In this document: positions 1 to 12,363 of the stretch, in pieces
How the letters are laid out: every line of letters begins with the position of its first letter
How positions within the stretch are numbered: the first letter of the stretch is position 1
Source: Sinonovacula constricta
Taxonomy: Eukaryota; Mollusca; Bivalvia; Cardiida; Solecurtidae
NCBI GenBank assembly: GCA_007844125.1
Contig: CM017567.1
Location: forward strand, 1,995,160-2,059,159
DNA length: 64,000 bases
Direction of reading: 5' to 3'
The notes under the pieces: model-generated
What the model was told of the DNA's origin: nothing
The model's input: only the letters and a program-made list of their open reading frames with translations
Database searches by the model: none
Position numbers and translations under genes: made by a program

Positions 1-3000
1 AAAATAAATTGTATGTCAACGAGTTGTTGCAAATATTTATGTATTTCTGTTTTAAAATGTTTTATTAAATTTGAAAGTTAATTCTTTTTGTAACGTTTAG
101 GTTTAAATTTGTTTTAATCAAAATATTTCTATGTGCATTATAAACATTATCGATAAAAAAACAAAGTTTTTTATAAGTTATATCTTGGAGAAGATATAGT
201 CAGTTTAATAAAAGAAATATTGAATAATACTTTAATAAATTGCAATCGGTTTCTAGATAACACATTACTGATAGTAAAGCCTGTGCCGGATTTCGAATTT
301 GTTTTATTATTTTATTATTAATAAATATCCGTTTTCACAAATCAAAGCAAGATGCACATTTCTAGCTCTTGATAGTTGTGCTGACTTTTTGCATAGTATC
401 ATAATTATATCATCTTCTGGTCTTTTTATTATTATTAATATATAAATCGTTTTCCATGCAAAATATAGGAAATTATTACAATTGCTAAATGTGAAGCTTA
501 ACACTTCGCCATTCGTAAATTAATATGAAAGTATGGAGGAAAACTGTTGTCGCTCTAAAAGAACTAAAAGTTTGTGTTAAATTAAGTAATTTGTTCCAAG
601 TTCAGAGATTGATTCTATGAGAAGTAGTTACGACAAAATGCAATGTGACGGTAATTTGCAAGATGTGTAACTGGTATCACTTTGCACACTAAAGGCATTA
701 TGCATGTATTTACCGGGATAAATTGGTTTTCTTGAATGTAATTAGCATCAATAATTTGGTATTTGTGCTCTTCCTTGTCGTTTAGGGATGATTTTAAAGT
801 AATAATAAATTCAGTTATGCAGGATGATTTTCACAAATGTGTTACATTTTCACAAGAACTAAGCCTGATTTATTAAATTTAGTAGTTTGAAGTCTATGAA
901 CCTTATTTAATTCAAGGACAATTTTCTGATACAAGAATTTTTTAGCCAGAACCTACGCTTTCTACTAAGTATAAGGGTTACCGTCCTGGGGATGCCGGTG
1001 CCATTTGTATCAGCATCGTGTGCATGTATACCAGCGGAACATATATATTACGATATACATGTACATATTTGTGAGCTCGTTGAACACGATGTACATGTAC
1101 TGTAGTATTTTTCCATAAGACCGACTCGTCATTTTAATCGAATCCAGAGGTTCCACCTCTTCAGCCAAAGAGGATGCGTTTCTGTTTGAATAATATATAT
1201 ACTTGATTACTTCTAAAAAGACGTCATACAATCATTGAAACCTTCTAAATATTGTTATTTGTTCTGATTGAAAACAACAAAAATTAGTGTTGCAACATAT
1301 ATTTAAATAAGAAAAGAATATGAGACAAAAGGTATTCACATGCTAAGCAAATGTAAAAGTTAAAGAAAACAATTACCGCATTGGAGTGGTCACTCGGTAC
1401 AAGGGCTGATTGTGGTGCTTCAATGGTTGACATGTGTCTCAGTCGTAAAGGTCGAAACACGTGTTACAAATTAAAATTTACACAAAAAATACAAATGTTT
1501 AGCATATTTTTGAAAATTTAAAATGCAAAAATACCTTCTACAGTCCATGAATATGTTCGCATGTTAGAATAACACTAATGCATCATTATCAGCCACTGAA
1601 ATGTGAACTGTACCCTTACAAGAAATATAAATACTATAATAAAAATAATTCTTTAATTTAATCTGAATATTAATTGGCAATTCATTGAAACAGAACAGCC
1701 GGAGAAATGCAGCAATCATTGTTTTATTTCAAACATCCACATGCCGACGTCTTGTATTTTCATATATTACGAGAAATAAAAATTACGATTCCATTCATTG
1801 AGAAAATATCATAGCTCACCAATACTCCACACATAAATCCATTTTATGCTCAAAACAGAATTCCAATGTGTATAAACTGTTGGACAAGAGTTGGTATAGA
1901 ATTGGCATAAATGTCTATAAACTCGGAGTTCGGGGGTTTGTGTATACACTTTATTTAAAAAAACTTGTGCTATAATAAAAGAAATACACACGATTTGGAC
2001 AACATGTATTATAAATATTTTATAAACTTGTGTGTTGCATTCGTATAATTCCTTGAAATTAATGTATTTTATTAAGATAAATAGTATAGTTTAATACAAG
2101 TATATGAACATGAATTATTATAAGGAAAAGGTGCGTCGAATAAAATTTTAAGTCGTATGAACTTTACTCGCCATTTTAGATTTACAAAGTCTTGAACTTA
2201 TGTGTGTTTAAATAATGTAGTATATAAAGTAGAATAGAGTTGTATTCTTCAAAGTTATGACTCGCCGATGGCAAAACACAGTTTTCTATGGTCATGTATA
2301 TTTAAATTGGATGCACTTTCGTCTAAAATAAATGACTGCTCATTTGATTTATACATCAGGTTTTTGTTCAATTGGGCGTTTTAAGGAATGACTCGCTACA
2401 TTTTACTTGATGTGGCGCCTTTAGCTAAGGAAGACAAATATAAACATTCCTTAAAGTATTTTGACACGCAATTGACCAAAGCACGAATAATAGCTTCGTC
2501 TTGCATCATGGTTACCAACCTTCGGCTTTACCAGTTCATTGCGAGATCATGTATCATGAGACCGATATGGCTGATGTCGGCTTGTAATTGTAACAACTTT
2601 TTAATCTGTAGTTCATTTACTACTTTTATCGTACAATGCATGTTTATGTCACCGTTTTAGTAATTATTCATGAAAACATCAACACATATTTGCAATAAAC
2701 GCTCATCCCTTGACACTATCTACAATAGCATAGCATTGGATCAGAAGATTCGTTAGTTTGTTTTTACTACAGTCATGTATATTAATAATATCAGTTTCCA
2801 TACATAAAAGTGAACTTGATCACGGATATTGATTTTTGTACCCTATTCATGTTGCATTATTAAAAGTATGTTATTTGATGAGAAATTTAAGAATTTAAGA
2901 TGAGAATTTAGATTAATGCTGTTAATTAAGCAATCTTCATCAAATATTTCTTTTCAAGTATAAATGTTTGTGTGCGTTCCTCTCACCTGCTTGCTTGTAT

Positions 3001-3519
3001 TGAGGCTGAAATACAATGTTGTGGAACGCGATAAGTGATCTTAACCATTAGGATCAAAGAAATTCTAAACAAGCAGAATCCGAGTTCGCAATATGAAATT
3101 CCGTTCCTGGCACTAATCCCAAATTTCACATTTAGAGGAATTCGATTAAAAAGACGAAGATATTATTAGTGACAGGATTATTTTTCAGAACCTACATAGT
3201 GTATTAGAGCAATGCGATTTGAAATAGTTTACATTTCAAATAGGTAAAGAAAAACGTCCTAGAATATAGAATATGAATCACCACAGATATTTAAATCTAA
3301 ACTACCTCTAGACAAAGGCAAACAGGATAATTTATAAAGTGACAAAAACACAGAGACGAGACATTACATACAAAAAGAAAAAGCAGCAGTTTCAGTAGTT
3401 TACAAAACAAAACTTATTGTTAAGTAATATCTTAATATAATAATTTCAAATGAAGGCAATTAATAGTAGGTTGAGACAAATATATGCACATAAACCAAAA
3501 TGCCAATATTGTCAACAGA
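1..3519. other. AT-rich intergenic stretch, no gene seen
   Basis: Stop codons are dense in all frames and the longest open frames (60-90 codons) show no recognisable domain or compositional sign of coding. The block around 2390-2475 is distantly similar to 5540-5640 and to 51430-51500; all three share a core close to 'tttgacacgcaattg', so it is probably old repeat sequence. I see no RNA gene or regulatory element that I can support. Confidence 0.6.
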
Positions 3520-3690
3520 CCGTTCCAAGGCGGTAACTGCCAGGTTTGCTCTTTTTGTTAAAAGACAAATCACAAATTTGTTCATACTTTTCACTGGGCT
3601 TGCATGTTAAATATCTTTGTACTGTGCCTTTTTTTTAGAGTTTGTTATATGTTGCAATGCTCATTAGACTTTGCCATATATTCATATTGT
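3520..3690 (+). repeat. Diverged local direct repeat, copy A
   Basis: This block aligns with 4740-4925 in the same orientation. Shared strings include 'cttttcact' followed by 'ggcttgcatgt' and the later 'atatgttgcaatgctcat'. The two copies lie about 1.2 kb apart and differ at many positions, so the duplication is old. The sequence between them, 3691-4739, holds nothing I can name. No coding potential is visible in either copy. Confidence 0.7.
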
Positions 3691-4739
3691 TAGTTTATAA
3701 AAGAAAACATGAAAGTAAGGTTTCATTAAGACAGTTACTAACATAGTATATGTTTATTTATATTATCATACGCATAATTTAGGTATAAAACCTTAAGAAT
3801 TGTTACTTACAACGTGTCAAGTATAAGAAATACAGTTTCGCAGTTTCTCAGTTTTTTTAAAGTAGCTATAACTGTAACAATGCGATATTATCTATGTAAA
3901 TAAAATGTAAAGCAACATAACAAGATTAATATCTTCAGGCTCCATTTAGAACAAACATGGATAACAAGAAGCCCCTCGGCTAGGATAACCGGAAGAAAAT
4001 TACCATCTGACATTTTGAGATCAGGTCAAAGATAGAATAAATACACAACTTTGATTCCACCGGAGATGTATAGAAGCAACACAGATTGTTTAATCTTTCC
4101 GGTTCAATTTACTCGACATCTATTAGATGCTTTTCATAAATGTAATTTTGCTAGTCAATTCGATTTTTACGTTAACAAAAATGTTCTTAAATTTTACTAA
4201 CAATACAGACAGTGAGTGACAAATAGCATCAAAATATGGAGTCAAAAACTTTTTGTTAGAATAAAGCTTAGAGCAAATCAACAGCGTGGGTAGTCATATT
4301 TAGTTTTAATATGACTAATTTTTATCTGTATATCATTTTTGTGCAGTGTGGCGGTCATAAAAAAAATCTTATCTATTTTGCTATTTAATTCATCCTATAA
4401 GCATTGTTACGTGTATTTTCTTTGATGGACATTTGGGCCTTGGTTCCTCAATTCCTACTTCAGATGAACAGGATGCTACAACAATTTATTCTTCTCTGGT
4501 CATGTTTTTTTTTTTATTAAAAAAAGTTAATTTCACTGATATTCAGCAATTTTTGTTTAGTTTTTAATCGAAATAATACTACTTTCTTTTCTAAACACGT
4601 CGGATATTATTTTTCAATGACGTCACTACTTTCGTCATAACTTATCGCTTGGACATTTTGTATTCAAATAGATCGGTTTTCTTTTCATTGCTTGCATTTG
4701 AGAAACCCATCAGGAAGTGCAAGGTTAGAGCGCTGTAAA

Positions 4740-4930
4740 ACCGGTTTAAGTATCCCAGTTGGCCCATTTTGCCAGCTGACTGTTGGGTTTTCTCCTTTCG
4801 TTAAATGACTCATAACAAATTTATTCTTACTTTTCACTTGGCTTGCATGTGAAATACCTTTGACCTGTGCCTTGTCATAGTTTGGTATATGTTGCAATGC
4901 TCATAGGACTTTTGTCATATATTCTTATTA
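4740..4930 (+). repeat. Diverged local direct repeat, copy B
   Basis: This is the partner of the repeat at 3520-3690, with the same order of conserved strings ('ggcttgcatgt', then 'atatgttgcaatgctcat', then 'catatattc'). A 70-codon minus-strand frame overlaps it but is not preserved in copy A, so I treat it as chance. The following stretch, 4931-5784, contains only a member of the 'gacacgcaattg' repeat near 5540-5640. Confidence 0.7.
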
Positions 4931-5784
4931 TTGTTCATAAGTACACTTACTTTTAACACGAGTTCGATAAAAGGGAGACAATCGCCCTTGAATGTCTTTT
5001 TATTTAATTTGCAAATTTTATCATTGTTCTAATAATGTTTCTAAAATATTGAAACAGTTATATTATTTAAATATACAGCATACATCAATTTTAGATCACG
5101 ATGAAGAACTTATACAAAAAAAATGCTAGGTTGAAGTAATGTTTCCTCTTTTAGATGGATTGGGTCAACGACGCGACGTAGAACGGAAACCAGTGATATT
5201 TATAAGCAGTGTTTTGTAAATATGTGATCAATATGCAGCGTTTATCACTTCAGAAATTCCAGGCTGGTATATTTTATTACAAATGTATTATCCACAAAAA
5301 TAAGGATTCTCTTATTGTCCGTTAGAACAGACAGCTTGTCCATTTCCAGACATCCAATTTGCGACTTTTTCTTAATTATGTTTAGAATATACCTCGTTTG
5401 ATAGAGTTGTAAAAATTCTAAGAATTACATTAACAATCTTTTACTGAAGTAAAATAAATCCAAACTAGTTCTTATGTGTGTTTATGCAGAATTTTTTGAC
5501 TTAATAAACTTTGTCTGCAGATATATTCATATTAAATATTTATTCACGAATTTTTCAGAAATGAACGTTGCCGCTGGCGCCTTATTCTAAAGAAGAACAT
5601 TATGTAAGTGCTTCGACACGCAATTGTACATCGTAAAAGTACTTTTGACAGACAGATCGATGTTTGCACCAATGCTATTAAGCAACGCAATGTCATGGTT
5701 CAATAGACATTTAAAGGATATAGCAACATTGCTGCGCGATATTAGATGAATGAAAGACTACAACAAAAATTATAGCAATAAAAA

Positions 5785-5876
5785 CAATATATATAGAGAC
5801 ATAGATATAGATAGATATATAGATATATACATACATATAGATAGATATAAATATAAAGATATATAGTTATAGTTAA
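5785..5876. repeat. GATA/TA-rich microsatellite tract
   Basis: This is an impure array of TATA, GATA and CATA tetramers, for example 'atagatagatatatagat'. It is interrupted at many positions, so it is an old simple-sequence tract. Confidence 0.8.
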
Positions 5877-6087
5877 AAGAGAATTACTGATCGGTTGAAT
5901 AGTGAGTCAATAATTCAATTATTATGTTGTGTTGAACAGGTATCCCTTTTTTCATGATAATCACGTTTTGCGTCAATGCCTTTTTTATTTGCGAAATTCA
6001 CTTCAAGAGTCGTTGGCCTTTACACTGTAAACTGGTTGATGTAATCTTAGCTTCCTGACTATCCAGCCAGAAGATGAACCTTAAGGA

Positions 6088-6200
6088 CACTGGGCTGTTA
6101 CACAAGTTTGAATAATGAGAGGATATTGGGTCGGGACGAATGTGACAAGTGTTAATTACAGTCTTCACGTGGGGTTAATTTCCTGACTTCCTTTTGCTCA
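6088..6200 (+). repeat. Dispersed repeat, third member of the 54.4/58.8 kb pair
   Basis: This block reads 'gggctgtta' ... 'aataatga' ... 'gtgacaagtgttaattaca' ... 'gtcttcac' ... 'ggttaatttcctgac'. It closely matches 54368-54450 and 58810-58905 in the same orientation. The two distal copies belong to the tandem duplication at 53-62 kb, so the copy here shows that the sequence is dispersed or that this region is an older relative of that array. No coding potential is evident. Confidence 0.75.
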
Positions 6201-6500
6201 TGCAACCTCTTGTACTTAAGAGAAGGACGATGGTAACATAATGGAATTGAGTTTTTGTCAATTGTTTACTTAAGTTTGATCTTAACCGACTGACTGCATG
6301 ACTATAGGTATTTTAAAAGAAGCACTTTAGACATATGTGTATGCATGTTTGTACGATCATGGATTTTAGCACGAGCATGTTTGCATGTGCCTAGTATCAG
6401 AGATCAAACACCACATCCAAATGGGCCTTTTTAAGGGGTCATAATAAGGACTATAAAAGTAGGCATGTCTATATGTCTGAAGCACGCATATACACGAATA

Positions 6501-6605
<105 letters not shown>

Positions 6606-7767
6606 CACATGTACGCTTTTAATCAATCAATACGATACGATATTATAGCAAACATATTGTTGCACCAATCGGCATTGTTCCGACTACGACAGTTCACCCC
6701 ACAAAGGTTTGATACTTCCCTTTATTGCCTTGGTTTTGGTTTTGATGTCCACGGCACTATACCTTTTTCTGCTCAAACCTGGCGAAATGCACAAATGTAC
6801 GTACCGATTTACTTCGAAATATAGTTATTTCGCATTTTATTATTAATTACTCTTAATAAGTTGAATTACATCCAGACTAACGAAATGATTGATCGGTAAG
6901 TCAATTATGAATTAATTAATATCAATTAATATTAATAGACTGTTTCGCGTGGACGTAAATTCGCGCAAATATTCAGGAGCGTTTCTGCCATTACGCACTT
7001 TACGCACGTGCGTAACCTCCGTTCGAAAAATCTAAAAGCACCAAAAACACCAAGAAAGTCGTTGCCTAACCCGGTTTATCAATGATTTTATTTCCATAGT
7101 TTCGATGTTATAAAATCTTATTACCACACCAATTAATTTGAAAAGGTTTAAAATGATTTAACGTATACACGTCAGGATTTTAGTTGTTCATATTCTGCGT
7201 TAAGTTCTTCGCATGTCCGCTTTTTACCTGTTATTCATTAGAAAAGAACCGAATATATTCAAAAGTATTACTACAAAGGTTATTTCCCTTGTATTTGTGC
7301 GTAACTTCAAAAACGGCCTGGATACGCGCCTGCAAATAATAAAAAAACAAACATTATTATAATCGATAATTGACTGACCCATTATCAATATTGTTTATTT
7401 GAACACTCCACTAAATCATGTGTCAGTTGGCCCCTGTCAGTTACCACTTCCTTTGTTACTAGTAGTCAATTATCGGACCGCTGTTTTATTCGGAGCAGCT
7501 AATTGACACGGGACCGGTTTGATCTATTTGATCAGTTGGACCATTTTGGCATGTTAATTAGCGTACTCGTTATATGCTCGGATGTGTCAATTATTTGTAA
7601 AACAATTACTCAAAAAGGGGTTTATAAATGAAAGAAGAAGTTTTGAGAAAACATTTCCCGAGGGGAAACTGGCACCCAATTAGTCAAGGTGGTTTGGCAC
7701 CGTACTAGATCAAACATTAATATAAATAACGGCTTCATAGCCATTGAATAATATAAGTTAAGCGACA

Positions 7768-8715
7768 ATGACGACGACGTCCAAAATTAATCAAAATCAA
7801 AGTAAAAAGGGCCTCGCCGTCTTAAGTTGGAATGCATGTGGTATCTTAGGAAAATCTACATCTAGAATTAGTGAACTTCTTGACTATTTAGATAGATACC
7901 ACATAGAGGTAGATGTCCTGTGCATACAGGAAACACACGAAACAACGAAAAATAGTCTTCCAAAAATTAGGGGAATCCAGCAACCAGTCAAATCAAATAG
8001 ACAAGATGGATGGGGTGGAACATGTATATACGTAAAACAAGGCTTACAATTTATAGTGAATAGCATAGACAGTACCACACCCTTAGAAGCCACATCCATC
8101 ACAATAATAGGAAAGCAGGAGAAATCCACTATCTATAATATTTATGCCCCGCATGCAGCAGATAGTAAGTTAGAATACTACAATAGGGTGTTTAACAATT
8201 GCAAGGATAAAACTATAATAGTAGGTTATTTCAATATAAAACACCCATGCTGGAATCCAGATAATGATTTAAGGTATGACGGCGAGGCCGACGATCTGCT
8301 CACATTCCTAAACAATGAAAATCTCTGTATTTTAAATGATGGTCAGGTCACAAGAATATCCTCAACTCAAAACGCAAGGGATAGTGCCATAGATTTAGCC
8401 ATTACATCAGCCAATATATTTGACACAAGCGAATTTTACGTTCTAGATAACACAATGGGCAGCGACCACATGCCTATCGCTCTTAACATAGACTTTTCAC
8501 CAAATAAAAATACTCAAAGTTATAATAAAAAATGGAATGTAATCAACAATTTCAAAACTATATACTCAAAATTAACCAAAATACTCAACGAAACCATACC
8601 AAAATACAAAAACAATCAAAACAAACCCAGCGAAATTGTACCTTGGTGGAATGCCGATTGCACCAAGGCCGCGAAGATAAGAGAAAATAGGAGAAAAACT
8701 ATAAACGAGATTTAA
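7768..8715 (+). pseudogene. LINE ORF2 endonuclease (EEP) domain, longest open part
   Basis: This is a 315-codon open frame with an ATG at its start. It matches exonuclease-endonuclease-phosphatase domains of LINE ORF2, which nick target DNA to prime reverse transcription. Visible motifs are SWNACG (Asn about residue 22), IQETH (Glu about 55), GYFN (about 153-156), IDLAITS (about 208-214) and GSDHMPIAL (231-239). The canonical GDFN aspartate is replaced by tyrosine (GYFN), which should cripple catalysis. The frame ends at a TAA after PWWNADC...INEI, the usual linker after the endonuclease; related coding continues out of frame toward the RT. The start is the first ATG in frame and may not be the true ORF2 start. 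Confidence 0.9.
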
Positions 8716-10430
8716 ATTCTACAATTAAACTTAAACTGTAGCAAGACGCTAGGAGAGAAGCAAATCAAACCATAAAACAAGCAAAAGCCAAAAATTGGGA
8801 AAAAAATTTTTCAGGGATAACCCACAAAACAACCAGCAAAGAATTGTGGGATTTTATGAAAAAAATAAGGGGGAAACAAGGTCAAAGTAGCCATCCATTC
8901 TTAGTTAATCAACAACTCATCACAGATCCCACTGAAAAGGCGGAAGCCCTAGTAAGTGATTACCAAACGATTAGCAGCAACAATGGCTACACCCCTGATT
9001 TTATTTAGAAAAAAGGAATCAATCTCCATCAAGGTCAACAATTTAATAAATAATGAAACAAATCACGGAAATTGACTACAATAAACCTTTCTCTCTTATA
9101 GAACTTAATGTAGCTTTAGGCACATGTAAAAATGGAGCACCAGGGGATGATGGGATCCATTATGAAATATTAAAACAGTTGCCAAAAGAATCTAAAGAAA
9201 GTATTCTCGAAATGTTCAACAATTCATGGAATAATACCGGACTCGTGGTCTGAAGCGACAAAAATCCCACTACTCAAACCTAATAAACCAGCTAACGACC
9301 CAGGATCATACAGACCAATATTACTTACCTCTACGTTTACAAAATTAATGCAAAAGATTATCAAGAATAGACTATGTTCATACTTGGAGTCGAATAACAT
9401 CCTATCCGAAAACCAATCTGGATGTAGGTCAAACCACCCCTGTAATGACAATCTAATAAGACTATAATCTGACATCAAAATAGCGCAAGCAAAACGTAAA
9501 TGTGTCACAGCAGTATTTTCAGATCTAACTGCTGCATTCGATAAAATGTGAGCCGAAGGAGCAGTAGGAACATAAATGAAATATGGAATTAAAGGTAATA
9601 TGTTGAAAAGGCTTTCGGCATTCCTCAGAACAAGAAAAATTAAAGTAAGGTGTGATGGCAAAACAGCATCCACCCATATTACAGAAAATGGATGCCCACA
9701 AGGCAGTGTCTTATCACCAATCCTATTCACTCTGTTCATAAATACACTTAATGACGCAATCAGTAAGCACAACAGGAAAAACAAATACCTTAAATCAGCC
9801 CAATCAATTAAAATATCTCAATTTGTAGATGACAGCGCGGTTTGGGTGACAACCCTAAACAAGGGGTCCAAAAAATACAGAAAGTACTATTTGACATTGA
9901 AAAATGGGCTCTTAACTTTGGTTTCTTAATTAATCCGAACAAAACTCAGACCATCATATTTAGACATGGGAATTCCATAGTAGACGACATGCCAAAATTG
10001 ACTTCATGCAATAAAATACTCGAATACAGCGACAGTATAACCTTCCTAGGGCTTATTTTTGATAAACACTTAACATGGAAGGATCACATCAGCACGTTAA
10101 TTGGAAAATGTGAGAAAGACCTCAACGTGATAAGATCCATCAAAGGTAAAAACTGGGGAGCAAACAAGAAATGTTTAGCCACACTCTTTAGAGCACTAAT
10201 AAAGTCAAAAATACAATATGGGATGGTAGCGTTTGGTTCCGCACATAAAATACACCTCGACAAATTACAAATTCTCCAAAATAAAGTAATAAAAGTAATA
10301 TCAACCCCAAACTACGCCCGCACAGAAGCAATTCATGCAGAAATTGGAGAATTCACAATAAGAAAACAAATAAACATATGTAGTTTAAAATATTGGGTAC
10401 GAGCAGGCAGACTAGGTCATACATGATCAG
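8716..10430 (+). pseudogene. LINE reverse transcriptase domain, broken by stops and frameshifts
   Basis: The linker continues in another frame (8716-9010; 'FMKKIRGKQGQ'). RT blocks then follow: APGDDGIHYEILKQL near 9136-9180, WSEATKIPLLKPNKP and PGSYRPILLTST near 9245-9330, FSDLTAAFDKM near 9520-9548 (catalytic Asp of block A), NGCPQGSVLSPILF near 9687-9730, and QFVDDSAVW near 9820-9845 (catalytic Asp-Asp). FLGLIFDKHLTWKDHI follows near 10040-10090. In-frame stops occur at about 9465, 9549 and 9573, and a frame change falls between about 9842 and 9929. Non-LTR RTs copy element RNA at the nicked target; this copy is inactive. Confidence 0.92.
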
Positions 10431-11110
10431 CGAATAAAGAAACGTACCCACGCATAGGCGCATGGTTAAAAAGGGTCAAAAAACCATACACACGAAAAAT
10501 AAAACCTTCACTAGACGAAATAGGCCTGGCTGTAGACCAATTATCACCTCCGGTCAACTCAAACTTTGTGGGTATAACCCCCATCAATATAGACACCAAT
10601 TTATCCAAGACAATTAGTAAAAAAGCCGACCCTACCATAATTAAACCAATAACAGAAAACTTCATTCGATCATCATTAGCAAACATATGCATATACACTG
10701 ATGGCAGCAAGGATCCAATTAAAAACACAGGAGGTGCAGGAATTAGCATCTACCATAATAACAGGCCAATTAAGCAATCAAAAATCAAGTTAGATGGAAG
10801 ACATTCCATATTTACATGTGAACTTTTTGCAATCAAAGTGGCACTGTCATGGGTAAATATTAGTTAACTAACTAATCAAAACAAAGATCTGTACACAGAC
10901 TCGCTAAGTGCACTAAATGCATTACAGTCCGTAGACAATAAAACAGACCTGACTTAATTAGAGATATCTACAGAACAAATACAATAATAAAGCAACAAAA
11001 CAACACCAGTGTCGCCTTAAATGGATACCCATCCATGTGGGAATAACATGCAATGAAGCCGCTGACCAACTAGCGAAGGAGGCTTCAACGATTGGATTGC
11101 CCGCAAAGCT
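10431..11110 (+). pseudogene. LINE RNase H domain, interrupted
   Basis: RNase H motifs appear in order: IYTDGSKD (first catalytic Asp, near 10690-10713), FTCELFAIKVALSW (catalytic Glu, near 10810-10851), then past a stop at about 10864 LYTDSLSALNAL (near 10890-10925), and WIPIHVGITCNEAADQLAKEA (near 11020-11082; histidine and final Asp). Some LINE clades carry this domain to remove template RNA. The domain is preceded and interrupted by stop codons, so it is not functional. An apparent C-terminal continuation (RLRLGASYLG near 11277-11310) runs to about 11430. Confidence 0.88.
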
Positions 11111-11589
11111 GGGTATTAGCGTAAAAGAAGCATACCATTTTATAAAGAATCATTACAAACACAAAGCAGAAGAAAGGTTCAAAGAATAAAAAAGTCAAAC
11201 AATTACTCATATGGTGAAAGAAACACGAACATAAAGATACATCATAGCAATATTTACTATGATAAAATATACACCAGGTTACGTTTAGGAGCCAGCTACC
11301 TCGGAGCGGAAAACAAATACAAACCAAGAAATTGCCTGCAACCAAACAGAGTCTTTCCACCACATAATATTCATATGCGGACAACACACAACTGCACGAA
11401 GAAAACTCGAAAAAAACAATGCTAATAGAACTAGGATTAACAAACATTAACACTTATACTATACTTTTTCCTCCAAACTCAATAGCAGAGAGAATAAAAA
11501 AAGCATTGTTTGATTACCTGAAACAAATTGATTACATCAGCATCATTTAGGCAGGAACAGTAGGTTCTAGTAGGAATGAAACCATTAAA

Positions 11590-11890
11590 CTAATAGGTGG
11601 AGGGTGGCTGAATTAACGGCGGACTCCTAAAGACCCCGTAAAACCAAAGGCACCCAACGAAACCACCTAACAAAAGCAAATAGAACCCGTCCACTGCACC
11701 AAATAATATTGTAACAAAAGAATAGAATAAGGGTCACTGAATAAACGGTGGCCCTTAAGGGCACCGTATAAACAAAGGCACCCACTACTCAAGCTAAAGA
11801 ATATGACAATAGAAGAATAGGCTAAGGGTCGCTGAATAAACGGTGGCCCCTTAAGGGCCACGTAAAAACAAAGGCACCCACTTAATAACA
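11590..11890 (+). repeat. Triplicated hairpin-bearing block in the LINE 3' region
   Basis: Three related blocks of about 55-60 bp begin near 11605, 11731 and 11826. Each reads approximately 'gggtcgctgaataaacggtg', then a near-palindrome of the type 'ggccccttaagggcc', then 'aaacaaaggcaccca'. The third block has the cleanest hairpin, with 'gtggccccttaagggccac' folding on itself. Spacing is about 95-125 bp. In LINEs, 3' structured repeats can serve as the RT recognition signal; that role is inferred for this element. Confidence 0.75.
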
Positions 11891-12145
11891 ATATGGACTC
11901 ACAGCAAAAGGTCGGTAATCCCCCCTCAAGGACGGAGGTGCATGCGCAACGACAGTAAAAAGTAGGGGAAAATAGGCATACAAAATATAAATATAATAGA
12001 AAACCGCGCCCTCCCCCTCCCCTGCATAATCTTGTTATTGCACTAACATTATCAGTGGAAAAAAATATACAAAAATTAAAAATTTCCACTGAATGTATAT
12101 ACAATTAACTGTATTAAACTAACCCATGTACCTTATTTTCAGCCT

Positions 12146-12203
12146 AGAGTAAAGCGTTCATGTAATGTAAAATCCCTTTCTGTAAACATGAACGTTTTAC
12201 TCT
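12146..12203. repeat. Hairpin: 17-bp inverted repeat
   Basis: The left arm 'agagtaaagcgttcatg' (12146-12162) is complementary to 'catgaacgttttactct' (12187-12203) with one G-T type mismatch and a 24-nt loop. It lies about 250 bp after the LINE 3' blocks and immediately before a second hairpin at 12229-12262. It could be a remnant of a small inverted-repeat transposon or a structured RNA segment; neither is shown. Confidence 0.8.
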
Positions 12204-12228
12204 CTTTCCTGTCATAGTCGAGGACTTT

Positions 12229-12262
12229 CTCCTTGTATGTACAAACATGTACAATAAGGAGA
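12229..12262. repeat. Second hairpin beside the first
   Basis: The sequence 'ctccttgtatgtaca' is followed after a short loop by 'tgtacaataaggag', which pairs with it apart from a bulge. It lies 26 bp after the first hairpin. The stretch after it, 12263-12820, contains a run of about 17 C residues at 12347-12363 and nothing else I can identify. Confidence 0.7.
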
Positions 12263-12346
12263 ATGGTTTAGGGGCGGTCGGGCCTCGGTCGTCCAGACAT
12301 GATTACTCGGTTAAACAGGCACAGGACCCCAAGCACTTAAAAATCT

Positions 12347-12363
12347 CCCCCCCCCCCCCCCCC
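12347..12363. repeat. Poly-C homopolymer run
   Basis: About 17 consecutive C residues sit in an otherwise AT-rich context. Long C runs are prone to length errors in sequencing. Similar C-rich tracts recur near 33200-33260 and 46610-46690. Confidence 0.9.

Larger units (their letters stand above)
7768..11892 (+). mobile_element. Decayed non-LTR (LINE) retrotransposon with endonuclease, RT and RNase H
   Basis: On the + strand the order is an apurinic-like endonuclease (7768-8715), a linker, a reverse transcriptase (about 9053-10426), an RNase H domain (about 10568-11090), a C-terminal region and a repeated 3' region to about 11890. This order, with RNase H after RT in one polyprotein, is typical of I-type LINE clades; the exact clade is not settled here. 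Several in-frame stops and frame changes mean the copy cannot make an intact ORF2. No ORF1 or gag-like frame is visible upstream (7300-7767), so the copy is 5' truncated or ORF1 has decayed. No poly(A) tail or target-site duplication could be fixed by eye. Confidence 0.9.

Noticed and set aside
9224..9784. 186-codon minus-strand open frame
   Set aside because: It lies antisense to clear reverse transcriptase motifs on the + strand and has no domain of its own.
11085..12104. Two long minus-strand frames rich in Cys, Phe and Leu
   Set aside because: They are antisense to the LINE C-terminal part and the 3' repeat blocks; the composition reflects repeat sequence.
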